Shown here in pieces: positions 39,196 to 49,426 of a DNA stretch of 64,000 nt. Within the stretch, counting starts at the first letter, position 1, and each line of letters starts with the position of its first letter. The notes below the pieces were generated by a model that saw nothing but the letters and a program-made list of their open reading frames with translations, made no database searches and was not told the origin of the DNA. Location of the stretch: assembly GCA_004562765.1 (NCBI GenBank), contig SFRL01000006.1, forward strand, positions 19,087-83,086, written 5' to 3'. Both the position numbers and the translations under genes were made by a program. This DNA is from a bacterium. GTDB lineage: Bacteria; Bacillota; Clostridia; Lachnospirales; Lachnospiraceae.

Positions 39196-40413
39196 ATGGT
39201 ACAGATAGCGGTTTTAGGATACGGTACAGTAGGCTCCGGTGTTGTAGAAGTGATCAATACAAACCAGGAGATTGTCAATAAAAATGCAGGTGATGAGATC
39301 AATATCAAATATGTATTGGATCTCAGAGATTTTCCGGGGGATCCGGTTCAGGAAAAAATTGTCCATGATTACGAAGTAATCATCAATGATCCGGAGATTA
39401 AAGTTGTTGTGGAAGTGATGGGAGGAACCAATCCGGCGTATACTTTTGTAAAAAGAGCATTGGAGAGTGGAAAATCTGTATGTACTTCCAACAAAGAGCT
39501 GGTTGCAAAGCATGGCACGGAACTTCTGGAGATTGCCAGAGAAAAAAATATAAACTTCCTGTTTGAAGCAAGCTGCGGCGGTGGAATTCCGATCATTCGC
39601 CCTTTAAATACTTCTCTGACAGCGGATGATATTGATGAAATCTCAGGTATCCTGAATGGAACGACTAACTATATTCTCAGTAAGATGGCAGATGATGGTG
39701 CGGATTTTGATGTGGTACTGAAAGATGCACAGGAGAAAGGATACGCAGAAAGAAATCCTGCAGCCGATATAGAAGGATGGGATGCCTGCAGAAAGATTGC
39801 AATTCTTTCCTCAGTGGCTACCGGAAAATATGTGGATTTTCAAGATGTTTATACAGAAGGAATCACCGAGATCACGGCTGCGGATATCAAATACGCGAAA
39901 GCATGGGGAGCAAGTATTAAGCTTCTTGCTACCAGCCGTAAAACCGCAGAAGGTATTTGTGCAATGGTATCCCCTGTTATGATCGATAGAAATCATCCGT
40001 TGTACAGCGTCAATGATGTGTTTAATGCAATCTTTGTTCATGGAAATGTACTGGGCAACGCTATGTTCTACGGAAGCGGAGCCGGAAAACTTCCGACAGC
40101 CAGTGCAGTTGTATCTGATGTGGTTGATGCGGTGAAGCATATAGATACCAATGTGATGCCGGGATGGAGCAGCGAGAAACTTGATCTGATACCAGTCGGT
40201 GATGTTGAGAGCCGCTTCTTTGTGCGAATGAAAGGAAGCTGCCAGGAAAAACTGACAAAAGCAGAAGAGGTTTTTGGTACTGTGGATGCCAGAGAACTGG
40301 CAGAAGTTGACGGGGAATTCGGTTTTATCACAGAAAAAATGACAGAAGCAGAATATCAGGAGAAAGCTGAAAAATTGGATGATATTCTGGGAATGATCAG
40401 GGTTCGATTTTAG
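39196..40413 (+). CDS. hom: Homoserine dehydrogenase
   Basis: 405 residues from ATG 39196 (GGGAG upstream); GTG 39187 would add three residues. NAD(P)-binding GYGTVGSGVVEV, catalytic region TSNKELVAKHG, FEASCGGGIPIIRPL and GILNGTTNYILSKM are all present. Reduces aspartate semialdehyde to homoserine. It lacks the usual C-terminal ACT domain, which the upstream gene may supply in trans. Confidence 0.95.
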   Translation: MVQIAVLGYGTVGSGVVEVINTNQEIVNKNAGDEINIKYVLDLRDFPGDPVQEKIVHDYEVIINDPEIKVVVEVMGGTNPAYTFVKRALESGKSVCTSNKELVAKHGTELLEIAREKNINFLFEASCGGGIPIIRPLNTSLTADDIDEISGILNGTTNYILSKMADDGADFDVVLKDAQEKGYAERNPAADIEGWDACRKIAILSSVATGKYVDFQDVYTEGITEITAADIKYAKAWGASIKLLATSRKTAEGICAMVSPVMIDRNHPLYSVNDVFNAIFVHGNVLGNAMFYGSGAGKLPTASAVVSDVVDAVKHIDTNVMPGWSSEKLDLIPVGDVESRFFVRMKGSCQEKLTKAEEVFGTVDARELAEVDGEFGFITEKMTEAEYQEKAEKLDDILGMIRVRF

Positions 40414-40419
40414 AAAATG

Positions 40420-40447
40420 AAAGGACAGCCTTGCTGCTGTCCTTTTT
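40420..40447 (+). terminator. Terminator after hom
   Basis: AAAGGACAGC...GCTGTCCTTT, 10 bp, then TT. Confidence 0.85.
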
Positions 40448-40523
40448 ATCTTGAAATCAGACGAAAGATTGCATTCACTTTTTTAGGAGTGAGTGAGTCT
40501 TGATAAGTAGGAGGATGAAAAAA

Positions 40524-41723
40524 ATGAAGTATGTGGTAGTGTTAGGTGACGGAATGGCAGACTGTCCGATCAAAGAACTGGGGGATAAAACTCCATTAGA
40601 ATATGCTGATACGCCTATGATGGATGAACTTGCGGGATTATCCGAAATCGGTATGGCAAAGACAATTCCGGAAGGGATGAAACCGGGAAGTGATACGGCA
40701 AATCTGGCTGTGATGGGATATGATCCCAAACAATATTATACCGGCAGATCTCCGTTGGAAGCACTGAGTATCGGTGTGGATATGAAAGATACAGATGTGG
40801 CGATCCGGTGTAATATCGTAACCGTTTCAGACGAAGAAGCAGTATATGAGGATAAGACTATGATCGATCATAGTTCCAGCGAGATCAGTACGGAAGATGC
40901 CGCTATTCTTCTGAACGCTGTGATGCAGGAAATGCAGAATGAAACGTATCAGTTTTATGTGGGAACCAGTTACCGGCACTGCCTGATCTGGAACCAGGGA
41001 CAGGTAGTGGAACTTACACCTCCGCATGATATTCTGGAACAGAAAATAGGAGAATATCTTCCAAAGGATCCGGTTCTCAGACAGATGCAGAAAAGAAGTT
41101 ATGAGATTCTGTCAAAACATCCGCTGAATCTGGAGAGAAAAGCAAAGGGTCTGAATCCTGCAAACAGCCTGTGGTTCTGGGGAGCAGGAACACGTCCGGC
41201 GCTGGATTCTTTTGAAGGCAAATATGGAAAAAAAGGTGTCATGATTTCTGCGGTTGACCTGTTAAAAGGTATTGCTGTTGGTGCAGGACTGACAAATGTA
41301 ATTGTACCGGGGGCAAACGGTGGACTTCACACAAATTATGAAGGAAAAGCCCAGGCAGCAGTTGACGCGCTGACAAAAAAAGGGTATGATTTTGCGTATA
41401 TTCATGTGGAAGCTCCCGATGAAATGGGGCATCAGGGCAGTGTGGAGCGTAAAGTTCAGGCTATTCAGTATCTGGATCAACGGATCATCCGTCTTGTAAA
41501 AGAACAGCTGGATGCGGCAGGAGAGCCTTATCGAATGTTGATCTTGCCGGATCATCCAACACCGATTTGCGTAAGAACCCATACTGCTGATCCGATTCCA
41601 TACCTGCTGTATGACAGTACGGTGAAAGAGACTCACACATGGAAGTATTGTGAAACAGAAGCGGAAAAGAGCGGCCGTATGTTTGAAAAAGGATATGAAC
41701 TGATGGCATATCTTCTGAGATAA
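40524..41723 (+). CDS. Cofactor-independent phosphoglycerate mutase-like protein, proposed homoserine kinase
   Basis: 399 residues from ATG 40524, 9 nt after GGAGG. Alkaline-phosphatase-superfamily motifs: VVLGDGMAD, GSDTANLAVMGYDP (nucleophile Ser), HVEAPDEMGHQG and LPDHPTP (metal ligands). Genes of this type beside hom and aspartate kinase are proposed homoserine kinases; the genuine mutase role is less likely here. Confidence 0.85.
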   Translation: MKYVVVLGDGMADCPIKELGDKTPLEYADTPMMDELAGLSEIGMAKTIPEGMKPGSDTANLAVMGYDPKQYYTGRSPLEALSIGVDMKDTDVAIRCNIVTVSDEEAVYEDKTMIDHSSSEISTEDAAILLNAVMQEMQNETYQFYVGTSYRHCLIWNQGQVVELTPPHDILEQKIGEYLPKDPVLRQMQKRSYEILSKHPLNLERKAKGLNPANSLWFWGAGTRPALDSFEGKYGKKGVMISAVDLLKGIAVGAGLTNVIVPGANGGLHTNYEGKAQAAVDALTKKGYDFAYIHVEAPDEMGHQGSVERKVQAIQYLDQRIIRLVKEQLDAAGEPYRMLILPDHPTPICVRTHTADPIPYLLYDSTVKETHTWKYCETEAEKSGRMFEKGYELMAYLLR

Positions 41724-41787
41724 TTGTTCGACACTATTATTTTCGGAACAGCGGTACGTTTCTATACTGCACAGTAGGAGGAGACGA

Positions 41788-43002
41788 ATGTTAATCGTTA
41801 AGAAATTCGGCGGCACTTCGGTGGCAAATAAGGAGCGGATTTTTAATGTGGCGAAGCGCTGTATCCGGGATTATGAAAAAGGACATGATGTTGTAGTAGT
41901 GTTGTCAGCTATGGGAAAGTACACGGACGAGCTGATAGAAAAAGCGAAAGATATCAACCCGAATCCACCAAAGAGAGAGATGGATATGCTGTTTACGATA
42001 GGAGAACAGATGTCGGTTTCTCTGATGGCCATGGCCATGGCGGAGCTGGGAGTTCGTGCTATTTCCCTGAATGCTTTTCAGGTACAGATGAGAACAACCA
42101 GTGCCTATGGCAATGCACGCCTGAAAAAGATTGATACCGAAAGAATCAAAAGGGAACTGGAAGACCGTAAGATTGTAATTGTTACCGGATTCCAGGGTGT
42201 GAACAAGTACAATGATTATACGACGCTGGGAAGAGGCGGATCGGATACGACAGCAGTTGCCCTGGCGGCTGCTCTCCATGCGGATGCATGTGAGATCTAT
42301 ACGGATGTTGACGGTGTATATACAGCAGATCCGAGACTGGTACCTACTGCCAGAAAACTGAAAGCCATTACCTATGACGAGATGCTGGATCTGGCGACTT
42401 TGGGAGCCGGAGTGCTGCACAATCGTTCGGTAGAGATGGCAAAAAAATATGGGGTGCGCCTCGTTGTGCGTTCCAGTTTAAATGAATCAGAAGGTACCGT
42501 GGTTAAGGAGGTTGTGAAAAAGATGGAAAGAATGATTATCAGTGGAGTTGCTCTGGACCGTAATGCAGACCGCATCTCCGTCATCGGAATTCAGGATGTG
42601 CCGGGAAGCGCATTTAAATTATTTAATACATTGGCAAAAAGAAATATAAATGTGGATATTATTATTCAGTCTGTGGGAAGAGAGGGAACGAAAGATATTT
42701 CCTTTACAGTATCCCATGAAAATCTGAAAGAAGCCATTGAACTTCTGGAAGAGTATCAGGAGGCTCTGGGATTTGAACGTGTGGAATATAACTGTGATGT
42801 GGCAAAACTCTCTATCGTAGGTGCAGGTATGATGTCCAATCCGGGTGTTGCAGCGAAGATGTTTGAGTGCCTGTACAGCCAGAATGTAAATATCAATATG
42901 ATTGCCACTTCTGAGATTCGTATCACGGTTCTTGTCAGCACGAAAGATGCACTGAAAGCTATGAATGCGGTCCATGAGGCTTTCGGACTGTCGGAAGAAT
43001 AA
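41788..43002 (+). CDS. lysC: Aspartate kinase
   Basis: 404 residues. Kinase motif KFGGTSVAN at the N-terminus, TTLGRGGSDTTAVALAAAL and two C-terminal ACT domains (from about 270 and 345). First step of lysine, threonine and methionine synthesis; the ACT domains suggest feedback control. Strong GGAGGAGA site. Confidence 0.95.
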   Translation: MLIVKKFGGTSVANKERIFNVAKRCIRDYEKGHDVVVVLSAMGKYTDELIEKAKDINPNPPKREMDMLFTIGEQMSVSLMAMAMAELGVRAISLNAFQVQMRTTSAYGNARLKKIDTERIKRELEDRKIVIVTGFQGVNKYNDYTTLGRGGSDTTAVALAAALHADACEIYTDVDGVYTADPRLVPTARKLKAITYDEMLDLATLGAGVLHNRSVEMAKKYGVRLVVRSSLNESEGTVVKEVVKKMERMIISGVALDRNADRISVIGIQDVPGSAFKLFNTLAKRNINVDIIIQSVGREGTKDISFTVSHENLKEAIELLEEYQEALGFERVEYNCDVAKLSIVGAGMMSNPGVAAKMFECLYSQNVNINMIATSEIRITVLVSTKDALKAMNAVHEAFGLSEE

Positions 43003-43007
43003 GAAAT

Positions 43008-43067
43008 AAAAGATTCTCACAGGAAACCTTATATGTTATAAACATTGGTTTCGGTGAGAATCTTTTT
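43008..43067 (+). terminator. Bidirectional terminator between lysC and the DUF975 gene
   Basis: AAAAGATTCTCAC pairs with GTGAGAATCTTTT, with A- and T-runs on opposite sides. Confidence 0.85.
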
Positions 43068-43093
43068 AATATAAGGAAAGCTGCTAAAGCAGT

Positions 43094-43843
43094 TTAGATT
43101 TCCCCGGTGATATTCCGGTAGAAGTTGGTCTGGGTCATTGTCATGTAAGGTGTGATCCAGAGATAGCCGATGCCACAGGAGAGCAGTCCCAGAAACATAT
43201 AGCCCATAAAACTCAGTTCCAGATAGAGAAAACGTCCTTTGTTTCCTGCCATCATTTTCCTGCTTTCCCGCAGAGCCTGCACCGGTCCGAGATCGTCATA
43301 ATCTGCCATCAGAAACATGGATTGACTATAGACAATAGTAAAATAAAGATACAGGATGCAGCCTACAATCAGGAATGCAATACATAAAATCAATAAAACA
43401 ATAGAATCGTCAGAATACAGTGCTAAAAACAGGAAGATATATCCCGGCAGCAGGCAAGCCATGCAAATCAGACTCATCAGCAGCTGCATCACGATGATTC
43501 GATCGGGATGATGCCGGAATCCATAGAATAAATCTTCAAATCTGACTGGATAGCCGCGGCTTCCGTCCAGAAACATTTTGTTGAAACCAAGCATCAGAAT
43601 TGATAAAATCAAACCAACAATAAATTGAATCAAAAATTCAATGATGACTCCGGAAAGAGAGCCTGAAAAATTTCCTTGTGCGATACTGGTGATGGCCGAA
43701 CTTCCCTGACCGGTAAAACTGATGACCATGGAAATGCCAAAGGAAATCATATAGTAGAGCAGATATGCTCCGATGAAAATACCATATTTCCCGTTGAGTT
43801 GTGTGCGGGACATGGCTTTTAAGTCTTTTGATGAATATCTCAT
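43094..43843 (-). CDS. DUF975 family membrane protein
   Basis: 249 residues from ATG 43843 (GGAGG upstream). N-terminal KDLKAMSRTQLNGKYG motif and five or so membrane segments match DUF975. Divergent from the DUF2752 gene, with a shared 37-bp start region. Confidence 0.85.
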   Translation of the reverse strand: MRYSSKDLKAMSRTQLNGKYGIFIGAYLLYYMISFGISMVISFTGQGSSAITSIAQGNFSGSLSGVIIEFLIQFIVGLILSILMLGFNKMFLDGSRGYPVRFEDLFYGFRHHPDRIIVMQLLMSLICMACLLPGYIFLFLALYSDDSIVLLILCIAFLIVGCILYLYFTIVYSQSMFLMADYDDLGPVQALRESRKMMAGNKGRFLYLELSFMGYMFLGLLSCGIGYLWITPYMTMTQTNFYRNITGEI

Positions 43844-43880
43844 AGTGAACCTCCATAACAAGGATAAAGGAGAAAGGACA

Positions 43881-44315
43881 ATGGAACAAACCACAGAGAA
43901 AAAAACATATAGAATCTGTCAGATCAGCTGGTGTGCTCTCGGTCTGGTAGTGCTGCTTGGGTATGCCATGTACCGGAAAGGGATCCAGCCGGAAACAATC
44001 GTCCGTTTGTTTCCGCCCTGTGTTTTTCATTCCCTGACCGGTCTGTATTGTCCGGGATGCGGTGGGACACGGGCAATTCTGGAATTACTCCGGGGGCATA
44101 TCCTGTTATCTCTGTGGTATCATCCGATCGTAGTGTATACAGTGGGTCTGTATGGATGGTATCTGTTTACCAATACGATGGAATGGCTGTCGCAGGGCAA
44201 ACTGTCTATAGGAAGCCGATATCACAGCTGGTATGGAATTGTTGCAGCGCTTCTTGTGATTGCAAACTGCCTTCTCCGTAATATATTATTGATCGTGTTT
44301 CATGTAATACTGTAA
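43881..44315 (+). CDS. DUF2752 family membrane protein
   Basis: 144 residues from ATG 43881 (AAAGGAGAAAGGACA). The family hallmark CVFHSLTGLYCPGCGGTRA is present, with about four membrane segments. Function unknown. Confidence 0.9.
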   Translation: MEQTTEKKTYRICQISWCALGLVVLLGYAMYRKGIQPETIVRLFPPCVFHSLTGLYCPGCGGTRAILELLRGHILLSLWYHPIVVYTVGLYGWYLFTNTMEWLSQGKLSIGSRYHSWYGIVAALLVIANCLLRNILLIVFHVIL

Positions 44316-44320
44316 ATGAA

Positions 44321-45076
44321 TTACAAAGACGTTGCAGGTGACGGAAGCTGATAATTCAGATCGTCGCTGTATCCGCGGGGCTGATTTCCAAAATCTTCAA
44401 AGTCCTTGAACTGATCAAATAAGTCATCAGCGTTATAGTCATCATAATTACCATAATCATTATAATCATCGTAATTGTCATAGTCACCGTCGTTTTCATA
44501 TTCATTATAAAATTGTTCGTATTCTTTTAAAATATCCATATAATAGGAAGGATCCTGAAGTAAAGCTACGATAATAATCATAATCCCGATTACAGAACCG
44601 GTGATGGAGAGTCCCATTCCGATTTTGGCCTGAGGGTCCATAGAGCCCTCTTTTCTGGAGAGCAGCGCGAAAATAATTCCCAGAGCTCCGAAAACATAGG
44701 ACAATCCGCAGCAGGTTAAAAGCAGAGATAAAATTCCCATGACAAGCGCTGCAGCCACCATACCATTGCCGGCAGGTCTGTATACAGGACGCTGATAATA
44801 CGGGCTGCCATTTTGCTGGTTATTGTTGTTCCAGCCATAAGAATCATTTTGATTTTGCTGATTATTATTGTTCTGATTGTAGGAACTATCCTGACTTTGC
44901 TGTGGCTCAGTAATCTGGTTATACGTATCATCCGAAGATGTCTGACCTTCCGCCAGAGAATCTGGATTTGCTGTGTTCGGTGATGTATCTTTGGGCTGTC
45001 CGGATGGCTCATTTTTTTTGGAAAAATCATTTGAAAAGTTTTCCGGCCACCAGTCCTGTCTTTGATTTTCATCCAT
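44321..45076 (-). CDS. DUF4190-like membrane protein with Asn/Gln-rich N-terminus
   Basis: 251 residues from ATG 45076 (AAAGGAGG). The first 95 residues are polar and Asn/Gln-rich. A DUF4190-type two-helix membrane part (about 100-165) follows, then an Asp/Tyr/Asn-rich C-terminus. Function unknown. Confidence 0.75.
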   Translation of the reverse strand: MDENQRQDWWPENFSNDFSKKNEPSGQPKDTSPNTANPDSLAEGQTSSDDTYNQITEPQQSQDSSYNQNNNNQQNQNDSYGWNNNNQQNGSPYYQRPVYRPAGNGMVAAALVMGILSLLLTCCGLSYVFGALGIIFALLSRKEGSMDPQAKIGMGLSITGSVIGIMIIIVALLQDPSYYMDILKEYEQFYNEYENDGDYDNYDDYNDYGNYDDYNADDLFDQFKDFEDFGNQPRGYSDDLNYQLPSPATSL

Positions 45077-45281
45077 TATGTAAATCCTCCTTTTGCTATG
45101 AAGCATGAAAAATCAATTCGATTGGTTGGGACATCATAAATGATCACGGATTGTTTTACCGCAAATGTCTTCCACCTAGTATAGCACATGGTGGATATGG
45201 ACTGCAATCAAATATTGACAAAGGAAGTGTGCTTTTGGTAAGGTAGTACAAGATATCAGAAAAGTGAGGAGATTTAGATTT

Positions 45282-47429
45282 ATGGATATTATTCAGGTAT
45301 TAACTGATGAATTACAGGTAAAAAGGTGGCAGGTGGAAGCTGCTGTTAAATTAATAGATGAAGGAAATACGATTCCATTTATTTCCCGTTACCGAAAAGA
45401 AGCGACAGGATCTTTGAATGACGAGGTGCTTAGAAATCTTCACGAAAGACTGTTGTACCTTAGAAATCTGGAAGAAAAGAAAGAACAGGTGCTCTCCAGT
45501 ATTGAGGAGCAGGGAAAGCTTACGGAAGAACTGAAAAAAGCGATTCTGGCGGCACAGACACTGGTGGTAGTCGAAGATTTGTATCGTCCATATCGCCCGA
45601 AGAGAAGAACTCGTGCAACGATCGCAAAAGAAAAAGGTCTGGAACCGCTGGCCAATATTATATTGCTTCAGATGACGAACAAATCTCTGGAAGAGGAGGC
45701 AAAACCATTTATTTCAGAGGAAAAAGGGGTTGCTGATGTACAGGAAGCAATCGCCGGAGCTATGGATATTCTGGCAGAAGCCATTTCCGATGAGGCTGAC
45801 TATAGAATTCATATCCGTAAAATGACGGCAAAGAGTGGTTCTGTATCTTCTGCCGCAAAGAAAGAGAATGAAGAATCTGTATACGAGATGTATTATAATT
45901 TTGAGGAACCAATCTCAAAGATTGCGGGACATCGTATCCTTGCGTTGAATCGTGGGGAAAAAGAAAAAGTGTTGACAGTAAAAATTAATGCTCCGGAAGA
46001 GGAAATACTGGCATGGCTCAAGCGTCAGGTGATCAAAAAAGACAATAAAAATACAAAGCCTGTACTGGAAGCAGTGGTGGATGACAGCTACAAGCGTCTG
46101 ATCGCTCCTGCAATCGAGCGTGAGATCCGTAGTGACCTGACGGAGAAAGCAGAAGACGGGGCAATCAAAGTGTTCGGAAAAAATCTGGAGCAGCTTCTGA
46201 TGCAGCCGCCAATTGTCGGAAAAGTTGTGCTGGGATGGGATCCGGCTTTCCGAACAGGATGTAAACTGGCTGTTGTAGACGCTACGGGAAAGGTACTGGA
46301 TACTACAGTCATTTATCCTACTGCGCCCACAACGGAGGCAAAGATCAAAGCGGCAAAGGATACACTGAAAAAACTGATTAAAAAATATCATATCGAATTG
46401 ATTTCTGTAGGAAATGGTACAGCTTCCAGAGAATCCGAACAGATTATTGTAGAACTTCTGAAAGAAATACCTGAGAAAGTACAGTATGTGATCACCAACG
46501 AAGCAGGAGCTTCCGTGTATTCTGCGAGTAAACTGGCTACGGAGGAATTTCCGAACTTTGATGTGGGACAGAGAAGTGCGGCTTCGATCGCCAGAAGACT
46601 GCAGGATCCTCTTGCAGAGCTGGTAAAGATTGATCCAAAAGCCATCGGCGTGGGACAGTATCAGCATGACATGAACCAGAAAAAGCTGGGCGAAGCGCTG
46701 AGTGGTGTCGTAGAAGATTGTGTAAATAAAGTGGGAGTTGACCTGAATACAGCATCGGCTTCTCTGTTAGAATACATTTCCGGAATCAGTAAAGTGATCG
46801 CAAAAAATATTGTGGCTTATCGGGAGGAGAATGGTCGCTTTAATGACCGGAGAGAACTTCTCAAGGTTGCAAAACTGGGACCGAAAGCCTTTGAGCAGTG
46901 CGCCGGATTTATGCGGATCCAGGGCGGGAAAAATCCTTTGGATGCCACCAGTGTGCATCCGGAGAGTTACGAAGCAGTGGAAAAATTGTTCGCACAACAG
47001 GGATTTACCGTAGAGGAATACTTTGAGGGTGGACACAAAGCCATTTTCATTAAGAATTACAAAAAAACAGCTGACGAACTGGGAATTGGTGAGATTACGC
47101 TTCATGATATTATTAAGGAGCTGGGAAGACCGGGAAGAGATCCCAGAGAGGATATGCCGAAACCGATTCTTCGCTCAGATGTACTGGATATGAAAGATCT
47201 GAAAGAAGGGATGATCCTGAAGGGAACGGTTCGCAATGTTATTGATTTCGGTGCATTTGTAGATATTGGGGTCCATCAGGATGGACTGGTACACATTTCC
47301 CAGATGAGCGACAAATATATCAAGCATCCGCTGGAGGCAGTGAGTGTGGGTGATGTGGTAGATGTCCGTGTGATCAGCGTAGATGTAGCAAAAAAGAGAA
47401 TCGCGCTGTCCATGAAAGGGATTAAATAA
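45282..47429 (+). CDS. tex: Tex family S1 RNA-binding protein
   Basis: 715 residues. Tex N-terminal domain (TIPFISRYRKEATGSLNDE), a YqgF-like domain (GWDPAFRTGCKLAVVDATGK), helix-hairpin-helix (NTASASLLEYISGISKVIAKNIVAYREENG) and a C-terminal S1 domain (GMILKGTVRNVIDFGAFVDIG). Linked to transcription and toxin regulation in other bacteria. ATG 45282 follows GTGAGGAGA. Confidence 0.96.
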   Translation: MDIIQVLTDELQVKRWQVEAAVKLIDEGNTIPFISRYRKEATGSLNDEVLRNLHERLLYLRNLEEKKEQVLSSIEEQGKLTEELKKAILAAQTLVVVEDLYRPYRPKRRTRATIAKEKGLEPLANIILLQMTNKSLEEEAKPFISEEKGVADVQEAIAGAMDILAEAISDEADYRIHIRKMTAKSGSVSSAAKKENEESVYEMYYNFEEPISKIAGHRILALNRGEKEKVLTVKINAPEEEILAWLKRQVIKKDNKNTKPVLEAVVDDSYKRLIAPAIEREIRSDLTEKAEDGAIKVFGKNLEQLLMQPPIVGKVVLGWDPAFRTGCKLAVVDATGKVLDTTVIYPTAPTTEAKIKAAKDTLKKLIKKYHIELISVGNGTASRESEQIIVELLKEIPEKVQYVITNEAGASVYSASKLATEEFPNFDVGQRSAASIARRLQDPLAELVKIDPKAIGVGQYQHDMNQKKLGEALSGVVEDCVNKVGVDLNTASASLLEYISGISKVIAKNIVAYREENGRFNDRRELLKVAKLGPKAFEQCAGFMRIQGGKNPLDATSVHPESYEAVEKLFAQQGFTVEEYFEGGHKAIFIKNYKKTADELGIGEITLHDIIKELGRPGRDPREDMPKPILRSDVLDMKDLKEGMILKGTVRNVIDFGAFVDIGVHQDGLVHISQMSDKYIKHPLEAVSVGDVVDVRVISVDVAKKRIALSMKGIK

Positions 47430-47439
47430 TGTATACAAT

Positions 47440-48174
47440 CTAAAACTGCTGTTTTCTGTAATCTTTGGGTGAGATTCCCTTCGCTTTTTTAAAAAAGCGC
47501 GAGAAATAAAAGGGATCTGAGAATCCCAGCGATTCTGAAATCTGATAAACAGGCATCGTAGTATGAAGGAGCAGATGTCGTGCTTTTTGGAGAAGCATCT
47601 GCTCCATATATTCTTTTAAGCCCTGTCCGGTATCCTGGCGAAAAGACCGGGAAAGCTGGTGTACAGGGGTATTCAGAGCTGTAGAAAGATCCTGAATACG
47701 CAGATTGGCACAAAGATGTGAGGAAAGGTAGTCCAGCACCGGTTTTTGACGATAAAATCCTCTGAAAAGCACAAGATAGTCGGAACCATCCGTACCTTTC
47801 CGGAAAAAATCATAGATAATCTGCCAGAAAATCGCTTTTAAATGCAGGAGTCCACCGATGGACTCCTTTTCTAATTCTTTTAATATAGATCCCAGCAGCT
47901 CCGGAGAATAGGGAAGAACCTGGAAGGTGTCGAAGCGACTGAAAAGATCAGTTCCGGGAAAAAGCTCCATGCTGAAATGAACATAGAACTTGTGAATGAT
48001 ATCGGTACAGACATAAGTATACCGGGAACCGGCGGGGATCAGATACATGTGGCCGGGCAGTAGTTCCCATGAGCCGGATTCATTTTCCAGATGAGCCTCG
48101 CCGTCAATAATAAAGTAAATCCGGTTGAAGGGAGAGACGATGTGGGGATAATACCAGGAGCGGTCTCCGCGCAC
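47440..48174 (-). CDS. AraC-family regulator, probably 5' truncated
   Basis: 244 residues. N-terminal cupin-like sensor domain (FIIDGEAHLENESGSWELLPGHMYLIPAG) and a C-terminal pair of HTHs (IQDLSTALNTPVHQLSRSFRQDTGQGLKEYM; ISESLGFSDPFYFSRFFKK). The only start is GTG 48174, and the usual first 20 or so residues are absent. It starts head-to-head with an equally shortened gene at 48206. Confidence 0.75.
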   Translation of the reverse strand: MRGDRSWYYPHIVSPFNRIYFIIDGEAHLENESGSWELLPGHMYLIPAGSRYTYVCTDIIHKFYVHFSMELFPGTDLFSRFDTFQVLPYSPELLGSILKELEKESIGGLLHLKAIFWQIIYDFFRKGTDGSDYLVLFRGFYRQKPVLDYLSSHLCANLRIQDLSTALNTPVHQLSRSFRQDTGQGLKEYMEQMLLQKARHLLLHTTMPVYQISESLGFSDPFYFSRFFKKAKGISPKDYRKQQF

Positions 48175-48205
48175 AGAATATTCTGCAGAGTTTCACTGGA
48201 AGCTT

Positions 48206-49171
48206 GTGCAGGAAGTGACAGGAATCCAGGTGGATTCCAACAGTACGGAAGAATTACAACAGAGAGCAAGCAATGAGTTTCGAAAAGCGTGGGATTATGG
48301 GTTTGTGTGGAATATTTTGATTCATAATCAGGTTCTTGATAAATGTAGAACAAGGATGGGGCATGCCAGCTATGCAACAGATGGAACGGATTACAGTGCG
48401 GAAATTTTCTGCCCTTTTGAAGATCCGGAAGATGCCATTGATTTTCAGCCAATGGAGGTCTATGGCAGACAGGAACACAGAAAGCTGGTGGAGGATTTTA
48501 ACAGGGATTATAGGCTGCGCTGTCAGCAGGTACCGGATGCGGTAAATACTACGGGTGTCTATATTACTCTGGTATCAGGGCTCCTGGAAATCTTTGGATG
48601 GGATATTCTTCTTATGGCGCTGAGCATGGATCCGGAGGGATTCGGGGAGACGGCTAATAGATATGCAGAGTGGATGCAGCAGTATTTTGACACACTTGCA
48701 GACTGTGAATCACCGGTCGTAAAGATCCATGATGATATTGTGTGGACCTCAGGTCCATTTGTCCGTCCGGAATGGTACAGAAAATATGTATTTCCCAACT
48801 ATAAAAAGTTTTTTGCACCGCTTCGGGAAGCGGGAAAGAAAATTATATTTACATCAGATGGCAATTATACACAGTTTGTGGATGATATTGCGGATTGCGG
48901 TGTCAGCGGATTTGTTCTGGAGCCGACAACAGATATGAAATATATCGCTGAAAAATATGGAAAAACACATGCATTTATAGGCAATGCAGATACCAGGATT
49001 TTGCTGAACGGAAGTAAGGAAGAAATCTATGAGGAAGTAAAAAGATGTATGGACATTGGCAAGAAATGTCCTGGATTTTTCATGGCGGTGGGCAATCATA
49101 TCCCGTCAAACACCCCGGTGGAGAATGCACTGTATTATAATGAAGTATTTGAAAAATTAAGAAAAAGATGA
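48206..49171 (+). CDS. Uroporphyrinogen decarboxylase-like (corrinoid methyltransferase-like) protein, probably 5' truncated
   Basis: 321 residues from GTG 48206. The family-like frame is open upstream to 48152 (RTEYSAEFHWKL precedes the GTG) but has no start codon there. URO-D fold motifs: KIHDDIVWTSGPFVRPEWY, FTSDGNYTQFVDDI and GNADTRILLNG. Family members include methyltransferases of methoxy or methyl compounds. Expression doubtful because no ribosome site is visible. Confidence 0.7.
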   Translation: MQEVTGIQVDSNSTEELQQRASNEFRKAWDYGFVWNILIHNQVLDKCRTRMGHASYATDGTDYSAEIFCPFEDPEDAIDFQPMEVYGRQEHRKLVEDFNRDYRLRCQQVPDAVNTTGVYITLVSGLLEIFGWDILLMALSMDPEGFGETANRYAEWMQQYFDTLADCESPVVKIHDDIVWTSGPFVRPEWYRKYVFPNYKKFFAPLREAGKKIIFTSDGNYTQFVDDIADCGVSGFVLEPTTDMKYIAEKYGKTHAFIGNADTRILLNGSKEEIYEEVKRCMDIGKKCPGFFMAVGNHIPSNTPVENALYYNEVFEKLRKR

Positions 49172-49426
49172 TGAGAAAAAACAACGGAACAATCAAAAAG
49201 TCCGGTGAAGAAAAAATACGGATTCCGGCTCTGTCAGCTATATGGATGGTGGAGAAAGAAGAGTAAAAATAATATCCGGGGAACCGGTGGGGCTGAAGCT
49301 ACGAAGTGTATACGACATCAGGTAACAGCTGTACAAAAAGATAATAGACAGGTAGTACAAAAGGGTAAAAGATGATATGATAAATGCAGTTGGATTATTC
49401 TGACTGCATTTGTCATATTTAGGACA
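49172..49426 (+). other. Intergenic stretch with one hairpin
   Basis: No gene supported. AAATGCAGT...ACTGCATTT (49382-49411) is a 9-bp stem with a weak T-run, possibly a terminator for the URO-D-like gene. Confidence 0.4.
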
